From Bacillota bacterium (lineage in GTDB: Bacteria; Bacillota; Sulfobacillia; JAJZYS01), in NCBI GenBank assembly GCA_021797925.1, contig JAJZYS010000005.1, forward strand, positions 1-33,327: a DNA stretch of 33,327 bases, written 5' to 3'. Made by a program: the position numbers and the translations under genes. Below the pieces are notes generated by a model. It saw only the letters and a list, made by a program, of their open reading frames with translations, did not search any database and was not told the origin of the DNA. Below, piece after piece: positions 25,642 to 33,327 of this stretch; position 1 is the stretch's first letter; the number at the start of each line of letters is the position of its first letter.

Positions 25642-26433
25642 GTGAATATTCTCCTGACCAATGACGACGGGTACGGGGCGCCGGGGCTCGAGGCGCTGGC
25701 CGCGGCGCTCAGAGAAGAGGGGCACCACACGTTCGTGGTGGCCCCGGAACGCGAGCGCTCGGCCATGGGGCACGCCATCACGCTGCACAAGCCGCTGCAC
25801 GTCATCCAGCACCACGAGCAGGCGTGGGCGGTGTCGGGTACGCCGGTGGACTGCGTCAAGCTGGCCATGCACGCGCTGGTGCCGTGCAAGGTGGACCTTG
25901 TGGTCTCGGGGATCAACCGGGGAGCGAACCTCGGGACCGACGTCTACTACTCGGGAACGGTGTCCGCGGCGATCGAGGGGCTGTTGCAGGGCGTCTCCGC
26001 CATGGCCTTCTCCCTGGTCGCGGAGGAGCAGTTCGAGTACGAGGACGCGGCATGGCTGGCCGCCTGGCTGGTGGGGGCGGCGAGCCGCCACGACATGGGC
26101 CCGAGGACGCTGCTCAACGTCAACGTCCCGTCCTTGCCCCGGCACCAATGGCGGGGGGTGCGGGTGTGCGAGCTGGGGGTGCGCCACTACCAGGACGTGT
26201 ACGACCGGCGGCTCGATCCCCGGGGACGGATCTACTACTGGCTGGGCGGCGCCGTGGCGGCCGCCGACAATCCCCCCGGGTCCGACGTGGAGATGGTGGC
26301 CCGGGGATTCGTGTCGGTGACGCCGCTGCGGGTGGATCTGACCCGGCCCGAGGACCTGGAGCGCATCGCCGGCTGGGGGCTCACGCTGCCCTCTCAGGTC
26401 CCGGGCGCGACGCACCGCGCGGGCGAGAGCTGA
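25642..26433 (+). CDS. surE: 5'/3'-nucleotidase SurE
   Basis: MNILLTNDDGYGAPGLEALAAALREEGHHTFVVAPERERSAMGHAITLHKPL; GTPVDCVKLAMHALVPCKVDLVVSGINRGANLGTDVYYSGTVSAAIEG. Confidence 0.95.
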   Translation: MNILLTNDDGYGAPGLEALAAALREEGHHTFVVAPERERSAMGHAITLHKPLHVIQHHEQAWAVSGTPVDCVKLAMHALVPCKVDLVVSGINRGANLGTDVYYSGTVSAAIEGLLQGVSAMAFSLVAEEQFEYEDAAWLAAWLVGAASRHDMGPRTLLNVNVPSLPRHQWRGVRVCELGVRHYQDVYDRRLDPRGRIYYWLGGAVAAADNPPGSDVEMVARGFVSVTPLRVDLTRPEDLERIAGWGLTLPSQVPGATHRAGES

Positions 26434-26482
26434 GCGCATGGGCCGCTGAGCCGCGCATACCCATCCACGGGGAGGGGTGGGC

Positions 26483-26836
26483 GTGCAGGGGCGCGCGCTG
26501 TTCGCGGCGGTGTGGGCGGGATGGGCGGTCATGGCGCTCATGGCGGGCGCGGGCGCCGCGGTGGAGCTGGCCGCCCCGGGAGCGGGGCCGCTTCTCGCCC
26601 GCGGGGCCGAGGTCATGAGCTGGATCGCGGTGGCCGCCGCCGGCGGGGCGGGCGCGTGGCAGGCGCGCCGGCACCGGCTGCTGCACGCTGGAGTCGGCGG
26701 GGTGGTCTTTGCCCTGGGGGTGATCCTCGCGGGCCCCCTCCTGGGACGGCCCCTTCACGCCAGTGCCGCCCGGCTGGCCGTGGCACTGGCCGCCGGCGTC
26801 CTGGGCGGCGTCGTCAGCCTCCTGGTCGGCGTATGA
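26483..26836 (+). CDS. Small membrane protein (TIGR04086/YrzE-like)
   Basis: About four hydrophobic segments over 118 aa; size and pattern resemble TIGR04086 proteins. GTG start (26477 or 26483). Confidence 0.5.
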   Translation: MQGRALFAAVWAGWAVMALMAGAGAAVELAAPGAGPLLARGAEVMSWIAVAAAGGAGAWQARRHRLLHAGVGGVVFALGVILAGPLLGRPLHASAARLAVALAAGVLGGVVSLLVGV

Positions 26837-26893
26837 TCTGCGCCCGATGTGGAAAGAAAGGAGGAAACGGAACCGCAAAAAGGAGCCTTGACC

Positions 26894-28087
26894 TTGCGTG
26901 CTGCCATCGGACTGGTCCTGGGCGTCGTGCTCGTGCTGGCGGCGGTCGCCCGGGCCGCGGACTTGAGCCAGGGAGCCCAGGGACCCGCCGTCGCGGACCT
27001 TCAGAGCGAGCTTGTGGCCGTGGGGGAGCATCCCGGCCCGATCGACGGCGTGTTCGGTCCCCTGACCCTGGGCGCGGTCCTTCAGTATCAGCGATCCCGG
27101 GGCATCGCCGCCGACGGGATCGTGGGGCCCGCCACCCGCTACCAGCTGGACCGGCAGCTGGACGCGCGGACGCTCACTCCCGGGGATCGCGGGGCGGCGG
27201 TGGCGCGGCTGGAGCGGGCGCTGAGCCGGCGCGGCCTGTACAGCGGCCCCATCGACGGGATCTTCGGCCCCGAGGTTGAGGCCGCCGTGACGGCGCTGGA
27301 GCGGCAGGCGGGCCTGCGTCCCACCGGGGAGGCGGGGCCGAGGGTAGAGAAGCTGCTGTGGGATCCGGTGATCACGGTCACGCCGGGCATGACCCTGAGC
27401 GCCCTGGGCGCCCAGTACGGCGTGAGCGCCGCGGCCATCGCCCGGGCCAACCACCAGTCGCTCACCGCCTTCATCGACGCGGGCCAGACCCTGACGCTCC
27501 CCTGGCCCGCGACCGGAGCGTCCCCCAAAGGAGCGCCCGCCGCGGCCACCGCCGACGCCCTCGCGCCGGTGGCGGGCGGGCCCATCGCCCTGGCCCTCTC
27601 GGGTCCCGTCCAGCTCGGCGCCATCGGCGCTCGGCTGGACGCCATCGGCCATCCTCCGCTGAGCGCCTTCGTCCCCGCGTCCACGTCCCGATCTCGACTC
27701 GAGGGGCTGCTCGCGGCGGGGACCGAGGTGGACGCGGCCCTGACCGGTCCGGGCGCGGCCCGGCGCGAGCTGAGGACCCTCGACGCGCGCCTGTCGACCC
27801 TGGCCGCCCCGGCGGCGGCCGTGGCCAGCGGCCCCGGCGCCGCGCCCTCGATCGGGCTGGCCAGAGCGCTGGCGCCCACCGGTGCCGCGTACCTGGTGGG
27901 CTTTCACCGCGTCACCGGCGCCACCGCCTCGCAGATCGTCCGGCGGGCCATGGCGGCGGCCGCCCCCGGCGGGGTGCTGATGCTGCCCATCACCTCGGCT
28001 TCGCTGAGCGCCCTGCCCGCCGTGCTCAGCGGGCTCGAGCGCCAGGGCTACGTGCCCGAGTCGGTCCGGACGCTGCTGGGCGGATAG
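26894..28087 (+). CDS. Secreted PG_binding_1 (x2) + LysM + degenerate NodB/polysaccharide-deacetylase-like protein
   Basis: TTG start after aggag; GPAVADLQSELVAVGEHPGPIDGVFGPLTLGAVLQYQRSRGIAADGIVGPAT and GAAVARLERALSRRGLYSGPIDGIFGPEVEAAV; LysM VTPGMTLSALGAQYGVSAAAIARANH; C-term LSALPAVLSGLERQGYVPESVRTLLG. Confidence 0.72.
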   Translation: MRAAIGLVLGVVLVLAAVARAADLSQGAQGPAVADLQSELVAVGEHPGPIDGVFGPLTLGAVLQYQRSRGIAADGIVGPATRYQLDRQLDARTLTPGDRGAAVARLERALSRRGLYSGPIDGIFGPEVEAAVTALERQAGLRPTGEAGPRVEKLLWDPVITVTPGMTLSALGAQYGVSAAAIARANHQSLTAFIDAGQTLTLPWPATGASPKGAPAAATADALAPVAGGPIALALSGPVQLGAIGARLDAIGHPPLSAFVPASTSRSRLEGLLAAGTEVDAALTGPGAARRELRTLDARLSTLAAPAAAVASGPGAAPSIGLARALAPTGAAYLVGFHRVTGATASQIVRRAMAAAAPGGVLMLPITSASLSALPAVLSGLERQGYVPESVRTLLGG

Positions 28088-28101
28088 CCCGCGATGACGC
28101 A

Positions 28102-28123
28102 ACGGGGGGCTTGCGCCCCCCGT
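28102..28123. terminator. Hairpin between two convergent genes, possible bidirectional terminator
   Basis: acggggggc-ttgc-gccccccgt: 9-bp perfect stem; no T tract. Confidence 0.5.
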
Positions 28124-28128
28124 CCGGC

Positions 28129-28338
28129 TTAAGAAGTCCGGTTGCGACCGAGTTCTTGCTCGGCGTGACGGATCATCACCCTGACCATGTTCCCGCCGAT
28201 CTTGCCGCCGATCCGGCCCGCATCCCGGGCGCGGATGTCGCCGTTGTACCCCCGCTCCAGCTGGATGCCCAGCTCGTCGGCCACCTCGAACTTGAGCCGG
28301 TCGCGCACCGCCGGATCCATGAGCGACGTTCTGGCCAT
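28129..28338 (-). CDS. Alpha/beta-type small acid-soluble spore protein
   Basis: MARTSLMDPAVRDRLKFEVADELGIQLERGYNGDIRARDAGRIGGKIGGNMVRVMIRHAEQELGRNRTS; SD ggaggtgg. Confidence 0.9.
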   Translation of the reverse strand: MARTSLMDPAVRDRLKFEVADELGIQLERGYNGDIRARDAGRIGGKIGGNMVRVMIRHAEQELGRNRTS

Positions 28339-28777
28339 GTCACCACCTCCGCGGATTAGATTGCCCCGGGCGTGCGCTGGTTATGTCACCGGCGCGCGCC
28401 GCCACGTGGCGCGTGCACCTCGGTGTTGGGCCGCGCCTTCGTCGAGGTGGCGTTTCCGCTTGACACAGCTTGACAACGGGCTCGTGGACGCCTCGCGTTT
28501 CGCGCACGATTCGCACTCCGCCCGCGCTCCTCGTTGCGCGCGCGGCCGTCCCTGGCGGGGAACGGAATTTCACCCGTGACAGCCGGCTTTCCCGGCGCGC
28601 CCCAGGCTGGATCGCCCGGAGCAGGACGTCCACGGCGCCCCATCCGCTCGCGGGCTTTGGCCGGGCGGAGAATCGGGCGAGGGCGTTGGGGGCGAGCCGC
28701 GCATGGCGCCACCGCGCGCGTCGGTGGCATGATGGGCGCCGCCCTCGACGCCGGAGGTCGCGTCGGCGGCGCGGGCG

Positions 28778-29617
28778 TCACTTCAGTCCGCTCGAGACGT
28801 AGCCCTGAACGAAGTATCGCTGAAACATGAGGAAGATCACGAGCATGGGCAGGGTCACCAGAAAGGTGCCCGCCATGATGATCGGCCAGCGGCCCGGGAT
28901 CTGGTTCTGCATCGAGGCGAGACCGACCTGCAGGGTCCACATGCGCGACGACGAGGTCATCACCAGCGGCCAGAAGAAGTCGTTCCAGATCGCCGTGAAC
29001 GTGAAGATGACCACCGTGGCCAGGGACGTGGTGACGTTGGGGAGAAACACGCTCCACAGGCCCCTGAGGCGGCCGCAGCCGTCGATCTCCGCCGCCTCTT
29101 CGAGCTCGCGGGGCAGTACGGAGAATGCCTGGCGCATGATGAAGACGCCGAACGGCGACACGAGGTACGGGACGGTGAGCACCCAGTACGTGTTGATCCA
29201 GCCCAGAAACCGCATGATGAGAAAGCTCGGGATCATGGTGACCTGGGTGGGGATCATCATGGTCCCGAGGACCACGAAGAACACCACGGTCCGCGAGCGA
29301 AACCTCAGCCGCGCCACCGCGTAGCCGGCCAGCGTCGAGGTGATCAGCACGCCCAGGGTGCCCGAGACGGCGGCGACGGCGCTGTTGAGAAAGTAGAGCC
29401 CGAAGGGCTCCAGGGCGACGAGCTTCGCGTACTCGACGAGAGTGAACGGATGGGCCACGAGCGAGAGCGGATGAGCGAAGGCGTCCGGCTCGGTCTTGAA
29501 CGAGGTGGCCACCATCCAGATGAAGGGCAGCGCCGTTCCCGCCGCGAAGACGACCGCCAGGATCCACCAATACAGCGTCCGCCAGCGGGCGCCCTGGAGT
29601 CTTGCCCCGTCCGTCAT
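28778..29617 (-). CDS. Carbohydrate ABC transporter permease (MalG/UgpE type)
   Basis: PFIWMVATSFKTEPDAF; EEAAEIDGCGRLRGLWSVFLPNVTTSLATVVIFTFTAIWNDFFWPL (EAA motif). Confidence 0.93.
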   Translation of the reverse strand: MTDGARLQGARWRTLYWWILAVVFAAGTALPFIWMVATSFKTEPDAFAHPLSLVAHPFTLVEYAKLVALEPFGLYFLNSAVAAVSGTLGVLITSTLAGYAVARLRFRSRTVVFFVVLGTMMIPTQVTMIPSFLIMRFLGWINTYWVLTVPYLVSPFGVFIMRQAFSVLPRELEEAAEIDGCGRLRGLWSVFLPNVTTSLATVVIFTFTAIWNDFFWPLVMTSSSRMWTLQVGLASMQNQIPGRWPIIMAGTFLVTLPMLVIFLMFQRYFVQGYVSSGLK

Positions 29618-30495
29618 GCGTAGTCGACGTCCGTGCTCAGCAGCTTGAACTCGACGAGGCTGACCAGGAGGAGGATGACGAACAGCACGATGCCCACGGC
29701 GCTGGCGTAGCCCATGCGGAAGTTGACGAACGCCTCCTGGAAGAGGTAGTACACGAGGACCATGGTGCTGCCCACCGGTCCGCCGGCGGTCATCACGTAG
29801 ACCTGGGCGAAGACCTGGATGGCGTTGATCATGGCCATGATGACCACGAGCATGATGGAGGGCTTGAGCAGCGGCAGCGTGATCCGCCAGAACGTCTTCG
29901 CGGCGCTGGCGCCGTCGATGCTGGCCGCCTCGTGGTAGCCCCGCGGAATGGCCTTGAGTCCGGCGAGGAAGATCACCATGTAATACCCGGCGTTCTTCCA
30001 TACGCTCATGAGGATGATGGACGGCAGGGCCAGCCGGGGACTGGACAGCCACTGGACGGACGGCAGCCCCGCGAGGTTCAGCAGCCCGTCGATGGGTCCC
30101 GCGGAGGGATTGTACAGGTACACCCACAGCGACGAGGCCGCGATGATCGAGATGACCACCGGGAGGTAGTAGATGACGCGGAAGTAGACCGACGCCCGCG
30201 TCTCGCGCACGACCAGCAGCGCGAAGACCAGCGCCATGACGGCGCTGCCGAGCACGTTCCCCGCGGCGAACACGAACGTGTTCTTCAGGGCGAGGTAAAA
30301 CGTGGGATCGTGGAACAGATGGTCATAGTTGGCCAGACCGTCGTACCGGATGGTCGAGGAGAGCAGGCTCCACGAGTGCACGCTGATAAAGATCGAGAAG
30401 AGGAACGGGAACGCCATGAACAGCGCCACCCACAGCAGCGCGGGGGATACGAACGCCAGTCCGGTGAGCTCCTCCTTGACCCGTCGCCGCGTCAT
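29614..30495 (-). CDS. Carbohydrate ABC transporter permease (MalF/UgpA type)
   Basis: LAFVSPALLWVALFMAFPFLFSIFISVHSW; YHEAASIDGASAAKTFWRITLPLLKPSIMLVVIMAMINAIQVFAQVYVMTAGGP. Confidence 0.93.
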   Translation of the reverse strand: MTRRRVKEELTGLAFVSPALLWVALFMAFPFLFSIFISVHSWSLLSSTIRYDGLANYDHLFHDPTFYLALKNTFVFAAGNVLGSAVMALVFALLVVRETRASVYFRVIYYLPVVISIIAASSLWVYLYNPSAGPIDGLLNLAGLPSVQWLSSPRLALPSIILMSVWKNAGYYMVIFLAGLKAIPRGYHEAASIDGASAAKTFWRITLPLLKPSIMLVVIMAMINAIQVFAQVYVMTAGGPVGSTMVLVYYLFQEAFVNFRMGYASAVGIVLFVILLLVSLVEFKLLSTDVDYA

Positions 30496-30512
30496 GGCGC
30501 CGAGGCCTCCCT

Positions 30513-31745
30513 TCACGCCCAGGAGCCGTAGAGTCCTTCCAAGACCAGGCTGGCCGAGCCGGCCGCGGAGTGCACCGCGTCGAGGCTGGTCAGGACGAAC
30601 CGCGTGCCGGGGTAGTGCTCGGCGAGCGCCTCGATCGCGGCCGGCGTCATGAGCACGTCCGGATGCGGCAGGTGCACGTTGACGAACACGAGGTTGGGGT
30701 GAAACAGGTTGATCGCGTTGCCGATGCCCTCGCTCAGATAGCGGGTCGCCTCGGCGAAGGCGTCCCGGGCCAGCTTGTCCCCTTGCAGGGCGGCCACGGC
30801 CACGTCGGTGGGGTCGATGTCCGGCTGATCGGCGAGGATCGACGGCTCTCCCCTCGACAGGGCGGCGTGGACCTGGTTCACCACCGCCTGCAGGGAGGCG
30901 TAGGTCTCCAGGCACCCCCTGCGGCCGCACGCGCAGCTGCGCCCGTCCACCTCGATGCAGGTGTGGCCGAACTGGATGGGGCAGTCGCCGCCCACCCGGT
31001 AGAGCAGGCAGCCGGACATGATGCTCAGGCCGATGCCGCGGCCCACCACGACGTAGATGAAGTCATCCTCGTTTCGGGCCTGGCCGAACCACTTTTCCGC
31101 CAGCGCCAGGGTGTTGGCGCGGTCGTCGATGAAGGCGGGCACGTGGTACTTCGCCTCCAGACGGTCGCGGACCGGGATGTCCTTCCATCCCGGCAGTCCC
31201 GCCGCCGCGATCTCCCCTCGGGCCATGGAGAGCGGCCCGGGAGCCCCCACCCCGATTCCCAGCACCGATCGCTCCGGCGGCACCATGGCGAGAGCCAGCT
31301 CGATGCAGTGGTCCACCATGTCGAAGCTGACGTGGGTCTGGTGAAGGTCAGGAGCCCGCAGACTCACGTTCGCCGTCACCTCGCCGCTCATGTCCGTCAC
31401 GGCGCAGGTGACCGAGGTGCGGTCGAGGTTGACCGCCACGATGCAGTGCTGGCTCGAGTTGAGGGTGAGCAGGACCGGCTTGCGGCCCGTGGCGGACTCC
31501 CCAAAACCGGTCTCCATCACGACGCCGTCGGCGATGAGGGAGTTGGTGATCTTGGACACCGTCGCCGGATTGAGCCCGATGGCGCGCGCCAGGTCGCGGC
31601 GGGATACGGGGCCCTGGCGCTGGATGTGCGAGATGAGGGCCCCCACGTTGATGGTGCGGGTGCGGGGAGCGTTGTATCCCTGGGGCCGCGTCAGCAGACG
31701 ATCCAGGCGGATCACCCCTTGGTGATGCTTGGTTGATTGATGCAC
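30513..31745 (-). CDS. ROK-family transcriptional regulator
   Basis: wHTH VSRRDLARAIGLNPATVSKITNSLIADGVVMETGFGESATGRKPVLLTLN; zinc motif HTCIEVDGRSCACGRRGCLETYAS. GTG start. Confidence 0.9.
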   Translation of the reverse strand: MHQSTKHHQGVIRLDRLLTRPQGYNAPRTRTINVGALISHIQRQGPVSRRDLARAIGLNPATVSKITNSLIADGVVMETGFGESATGRKPVLLTLNSSQHCIVAVNLDRTSVTCAVTDMSGEVTANVSLRAPDLHQTHVSFDMVDHCIELALAMVPPERSVLGIGVGAPGPLSMARGEIAAAGLPGWKDIPVRDRLEAKYHVPAFIDDRANTLALAEKWFGQARNEDDFIYVVVGRGIGLSIMSGCLLYRVGGDCPIQFGHTCIEVDGRSCACGRRGCLETYASLQAVVNQVHAALSRGEPSILADQPDIDPTDVAVAALQGDKLARDAFAEATRYLSEGIGNAINLFHPNLVFVNVHLPHPDVLMTPAAIEALAEHYPGTRFVLTSLDAVHSAAGSASLVLEGLYGSWA

Positions 31746-31750
31746 TCATT

Positions 31751-31779
31751 ACAATACGGGCACAGCTTCCGGTCGTCAA
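31751..31779 (-). promoter_or_regulatory. Predicted sigma-A-type promoter of the ROK gene
   Basis: Minus strand: TTGACG (31779-31774), 17-nt spacer, TATTGT (31756-31751). Confidence 0.5.
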
Positions 31780-31874
31780 GGCGGTCTCACCGGGAATCGG
31801 CCCAGAGAGTGGCGTCGGTTTATGGACCCGTGACCCCGGGTCAGCAGGAAATCGCGGACAAAACGGCGAAGCTG

Positions 31875-31893
31875 GTTGTGTGAAACAATCAAC
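31875..31893. promoter_or_regulatory. Candidate ROK operator upstream of the solute-binding protein gene
   Basis: GTTGTGTGAAACAATCAAC imperfect palindrome; gttgattg recurs at 31732-31739 in the opposite orientation. Confidence 0.4.
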
Positions 31894-31950
31894 TAACTGG
31901 GAGGGATGGAACGTCACGGCGGCTGAAGACCAACGTTCGGGGGGAAAGCG

Positions 31951-33243
31951 ATGCAGACCAGGGTGAGACGCCTCGTAGCTGCAGCATCATGCCTTGTGGG
32001 CACAGTCGGCCTCTCGGCCGCGAGCCTCCCGCCCGCGGCAAACGCGGCCTCGGTTCAGCACGTCACCTTCTGGGAAGCCATCGAAGGGGCCGGCAACATC
32101 GCCATCATCCGCGGGCTCGTCGCCCAGTTCAACCGCACGCATCCCGGCGTGCACGTGAGCCTCACGTCCATTCCCACGGCGACCCGAACCCAGCAGCTGG
32201 CCACCGCGATCGCCGGCGGCGCCCCTCCGGACCTCTACACGGCGGGGACCAACGAGATCACCGCCCTGATCCAGGACCACGAGGTGGCGGACATGAGCGC
32301 CATGCCCGGGGCCGCGTTCCTGCGCACGACGCGCTACGCGTCGGGCATGGAGGATCTGGTTCGCTACCGCGGCCGCATCTGGGGCGTGCCCATCAGCCTG
32401 GGTGTCTGGGGACTTTACATCAACAAGGCCCTCTTCAAGCGTGCCGGCCTCGACCCCAACGCCCCACCACGCAGCTGGGCGCAGCTGCTCGCCGACGCGG
32501 TGAAGATCTCCCGGCTGGGCCACGGGATCCACGGGCTGGTCCTGCCCACCAAGCCTGACTACAACACCATCGACGTCTTCGGGCCGTTCCTGTGGGACAA
32601 CGGCGGCCACCTCTTCAGCAAGAACCTCAAGACGGTGGGTTTTGACACGCCCCAGGGGCTCGGGGCGGCCCAGTTCTGGGCAAAGCTCTTCTCCAGCGGC
32701 GCGGCCCCGGTGGAGAACTTCGGACAGGCCAGTTCCGAGACGGCGTTCGCCAGCGGGAAGTTCGGGATGATGATCGCCGGGTCCATCTGGGTGCGCGAGG
32801 CCGCGCAGTACCCGTTCCCGACCGCCACCGCGCCGGTGCCCTCCCGGTATGGCCGCGGCGTGGGCACCTCGCCGGTGGGCGGCTGGGCGCTGATGATCCC
32901 CGCCGCGGCCAAGAGCAAGCTCGGGGCGTGGACCTTCGTGCGCTGGCTGTCTCAGCCCGTCCACGCTGCGGCCTGGGCCGAGGGGATCGGGGTCCTGCCG
33001 CCGAGCATCGCCACCATCAAGTCGCCGACCTACGCGGCCTACGTGGCGCACCACCCCCTGGAGAAGGCGTTCGTGACCATGGCCGAGAAGGCCCGGCTCT
33101 TCTACCGTGCCCCCGCCGCATACAACGCGGTGACCACGGCCCTGGCGCAGCAGCTGCAGAAGGTGATCTACCACGAGGAGACCGTGGCCCAGGCGCTGAA
33201 AGCGGCCGCGGCCCAGGGTAACCTTGCGCTGAAGCGGGGCTGA
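31951..33243 (+). CDS. Extracellular sugar-binding protein of an ABC transporter
   Basis: Signal peptide RLVAAASCLVGTVGLSAASLPPAANA; VTFWEAIEGAGNIAIIRGLVAQFNRTHPGVHVSLTSIP, WGVPISLGVWGLYINKALFKRAGLDPNAPPRSWAQLL. Confidence 0.92.
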   Translation: MQTRVRRLVAAASCLVGTVGLSAASLPPAANAASVQHVTFWEAIEGAGNIAIIRGLVAQFNRTHPGVHVSLTSIPTATRTQQLATAIAGGAPPDLYTAGTNEITALIQDHEVADMSAMPGAAFLRTTRYASGMEDLVRYRGRIWGVPISLGVWGLYINKALFKRAGLDPNAPPRSWAQLLADAVKISRLGHGIHGLVLPTKPDYNTIDVFGPFLWDNGGHLFSKNLKTVGFDTPQGLGAAQFWAKLFSSGAAPVENFGQASSETAFASGKFGMMIAGSIWVREAAQYPFPTATAPVPSRYGRGVGTSPVGGWALMIPAAAKSKLGAWTFVRWLSQPVHAAAWAEGIGVLPPSIATIKSPTYAAYVAHHPLEKAFVTMAEKARLFYRAPAAYNAVTTALAQQLQKVIYHEETVAQALKAAAAQGNLALKRG

Positions 33244-33265
33244 CCCCCGGTACCGTCGCTCGAGC

Positions 33266-33300
33266 GCCTCCGGCCCCAAGCCGCCGCTTCGGCCGGAGGC
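33266..33300. terminator. Long GC-rich hairpin after the solute-binding protein gene
   Basis: gcctccggcc pairs with ggccggaggc (10 bp perfect); no T tract. Confidence 0.45.
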
Positions 33301-33327
33301 GCGATCATGGGTGCACCGGCCCGGCAG

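Noticed and set aside
29602-30531. 309-aa plus-strand ORF opposite the permease
   Set aside because: Antisense to the MalF-type permease; Glu/Asp/His/Gln-rich shadow frame.
1-33327. CRISPR array, rRNA, prophage, toxin-antitoxin or known defence island
   Set aside because: No regularly spaced repeats, no rRNA sequence, and no phage structural or defence gene motifs recognised on reading.

Overview
This 33.3 kb high-GC window looks like chromosome from an endospore-forming Bacillota: spoIVA and an alpha/beta-type SASP gene are both present. Most of it is ordinary core gene content. Left to right: a 3'-end nicotinate phosphoribosyltransferase fragment; a small CxxC protein; a YqhV-like protein; gabT-like aminotransferase; aroH-cmk-plsC; rpsA-like S1 protein; a small membrane protein; der; a TnpB-like N-terminal ORF; spoIVA; tRNA-Pro(GGG) with its own promoter and terminator; a glcE-glcF-glcD operon on the minus strand; corA; a decayed IS607-type element (serine recombinase plus TnpB-like); a PatA-like aminotransferase; an SRPBCC protein; a GT4 glycosyltransferase; speH; ndk; a purine-thionucleoside phosphorylase; ahcY-like; mtaD-like; comB (minus strand); a histidine phosphatase; surE; a TIGR04086-like membrane protein; a PG-binding/LysM/deacetylase-like protein; SASP; and a ROK-regulated sugar ABC transporter. 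The observations most worth follow-up are: (1) a compact phosphorylase / SAH-hydrolase-like / MTA-SAH-deaminase cluster whose residues suggest deamination-first salvage through inosine intermediates; (2) TnpB-related relics at two sites, one replacing the usual der-plsY-gpsA-spoIVA synteny and one a frameshifted, internally deleted IS607 element; (3) a probable catalytically dead NodB-like domain fused to PG-binding and LysM modules; (4) a likely leaderless ROK regulator with candidate operators. I found no CRISPR array, rRNA or clear phage region. All homology calls come from recalled family motifs, not database searches.
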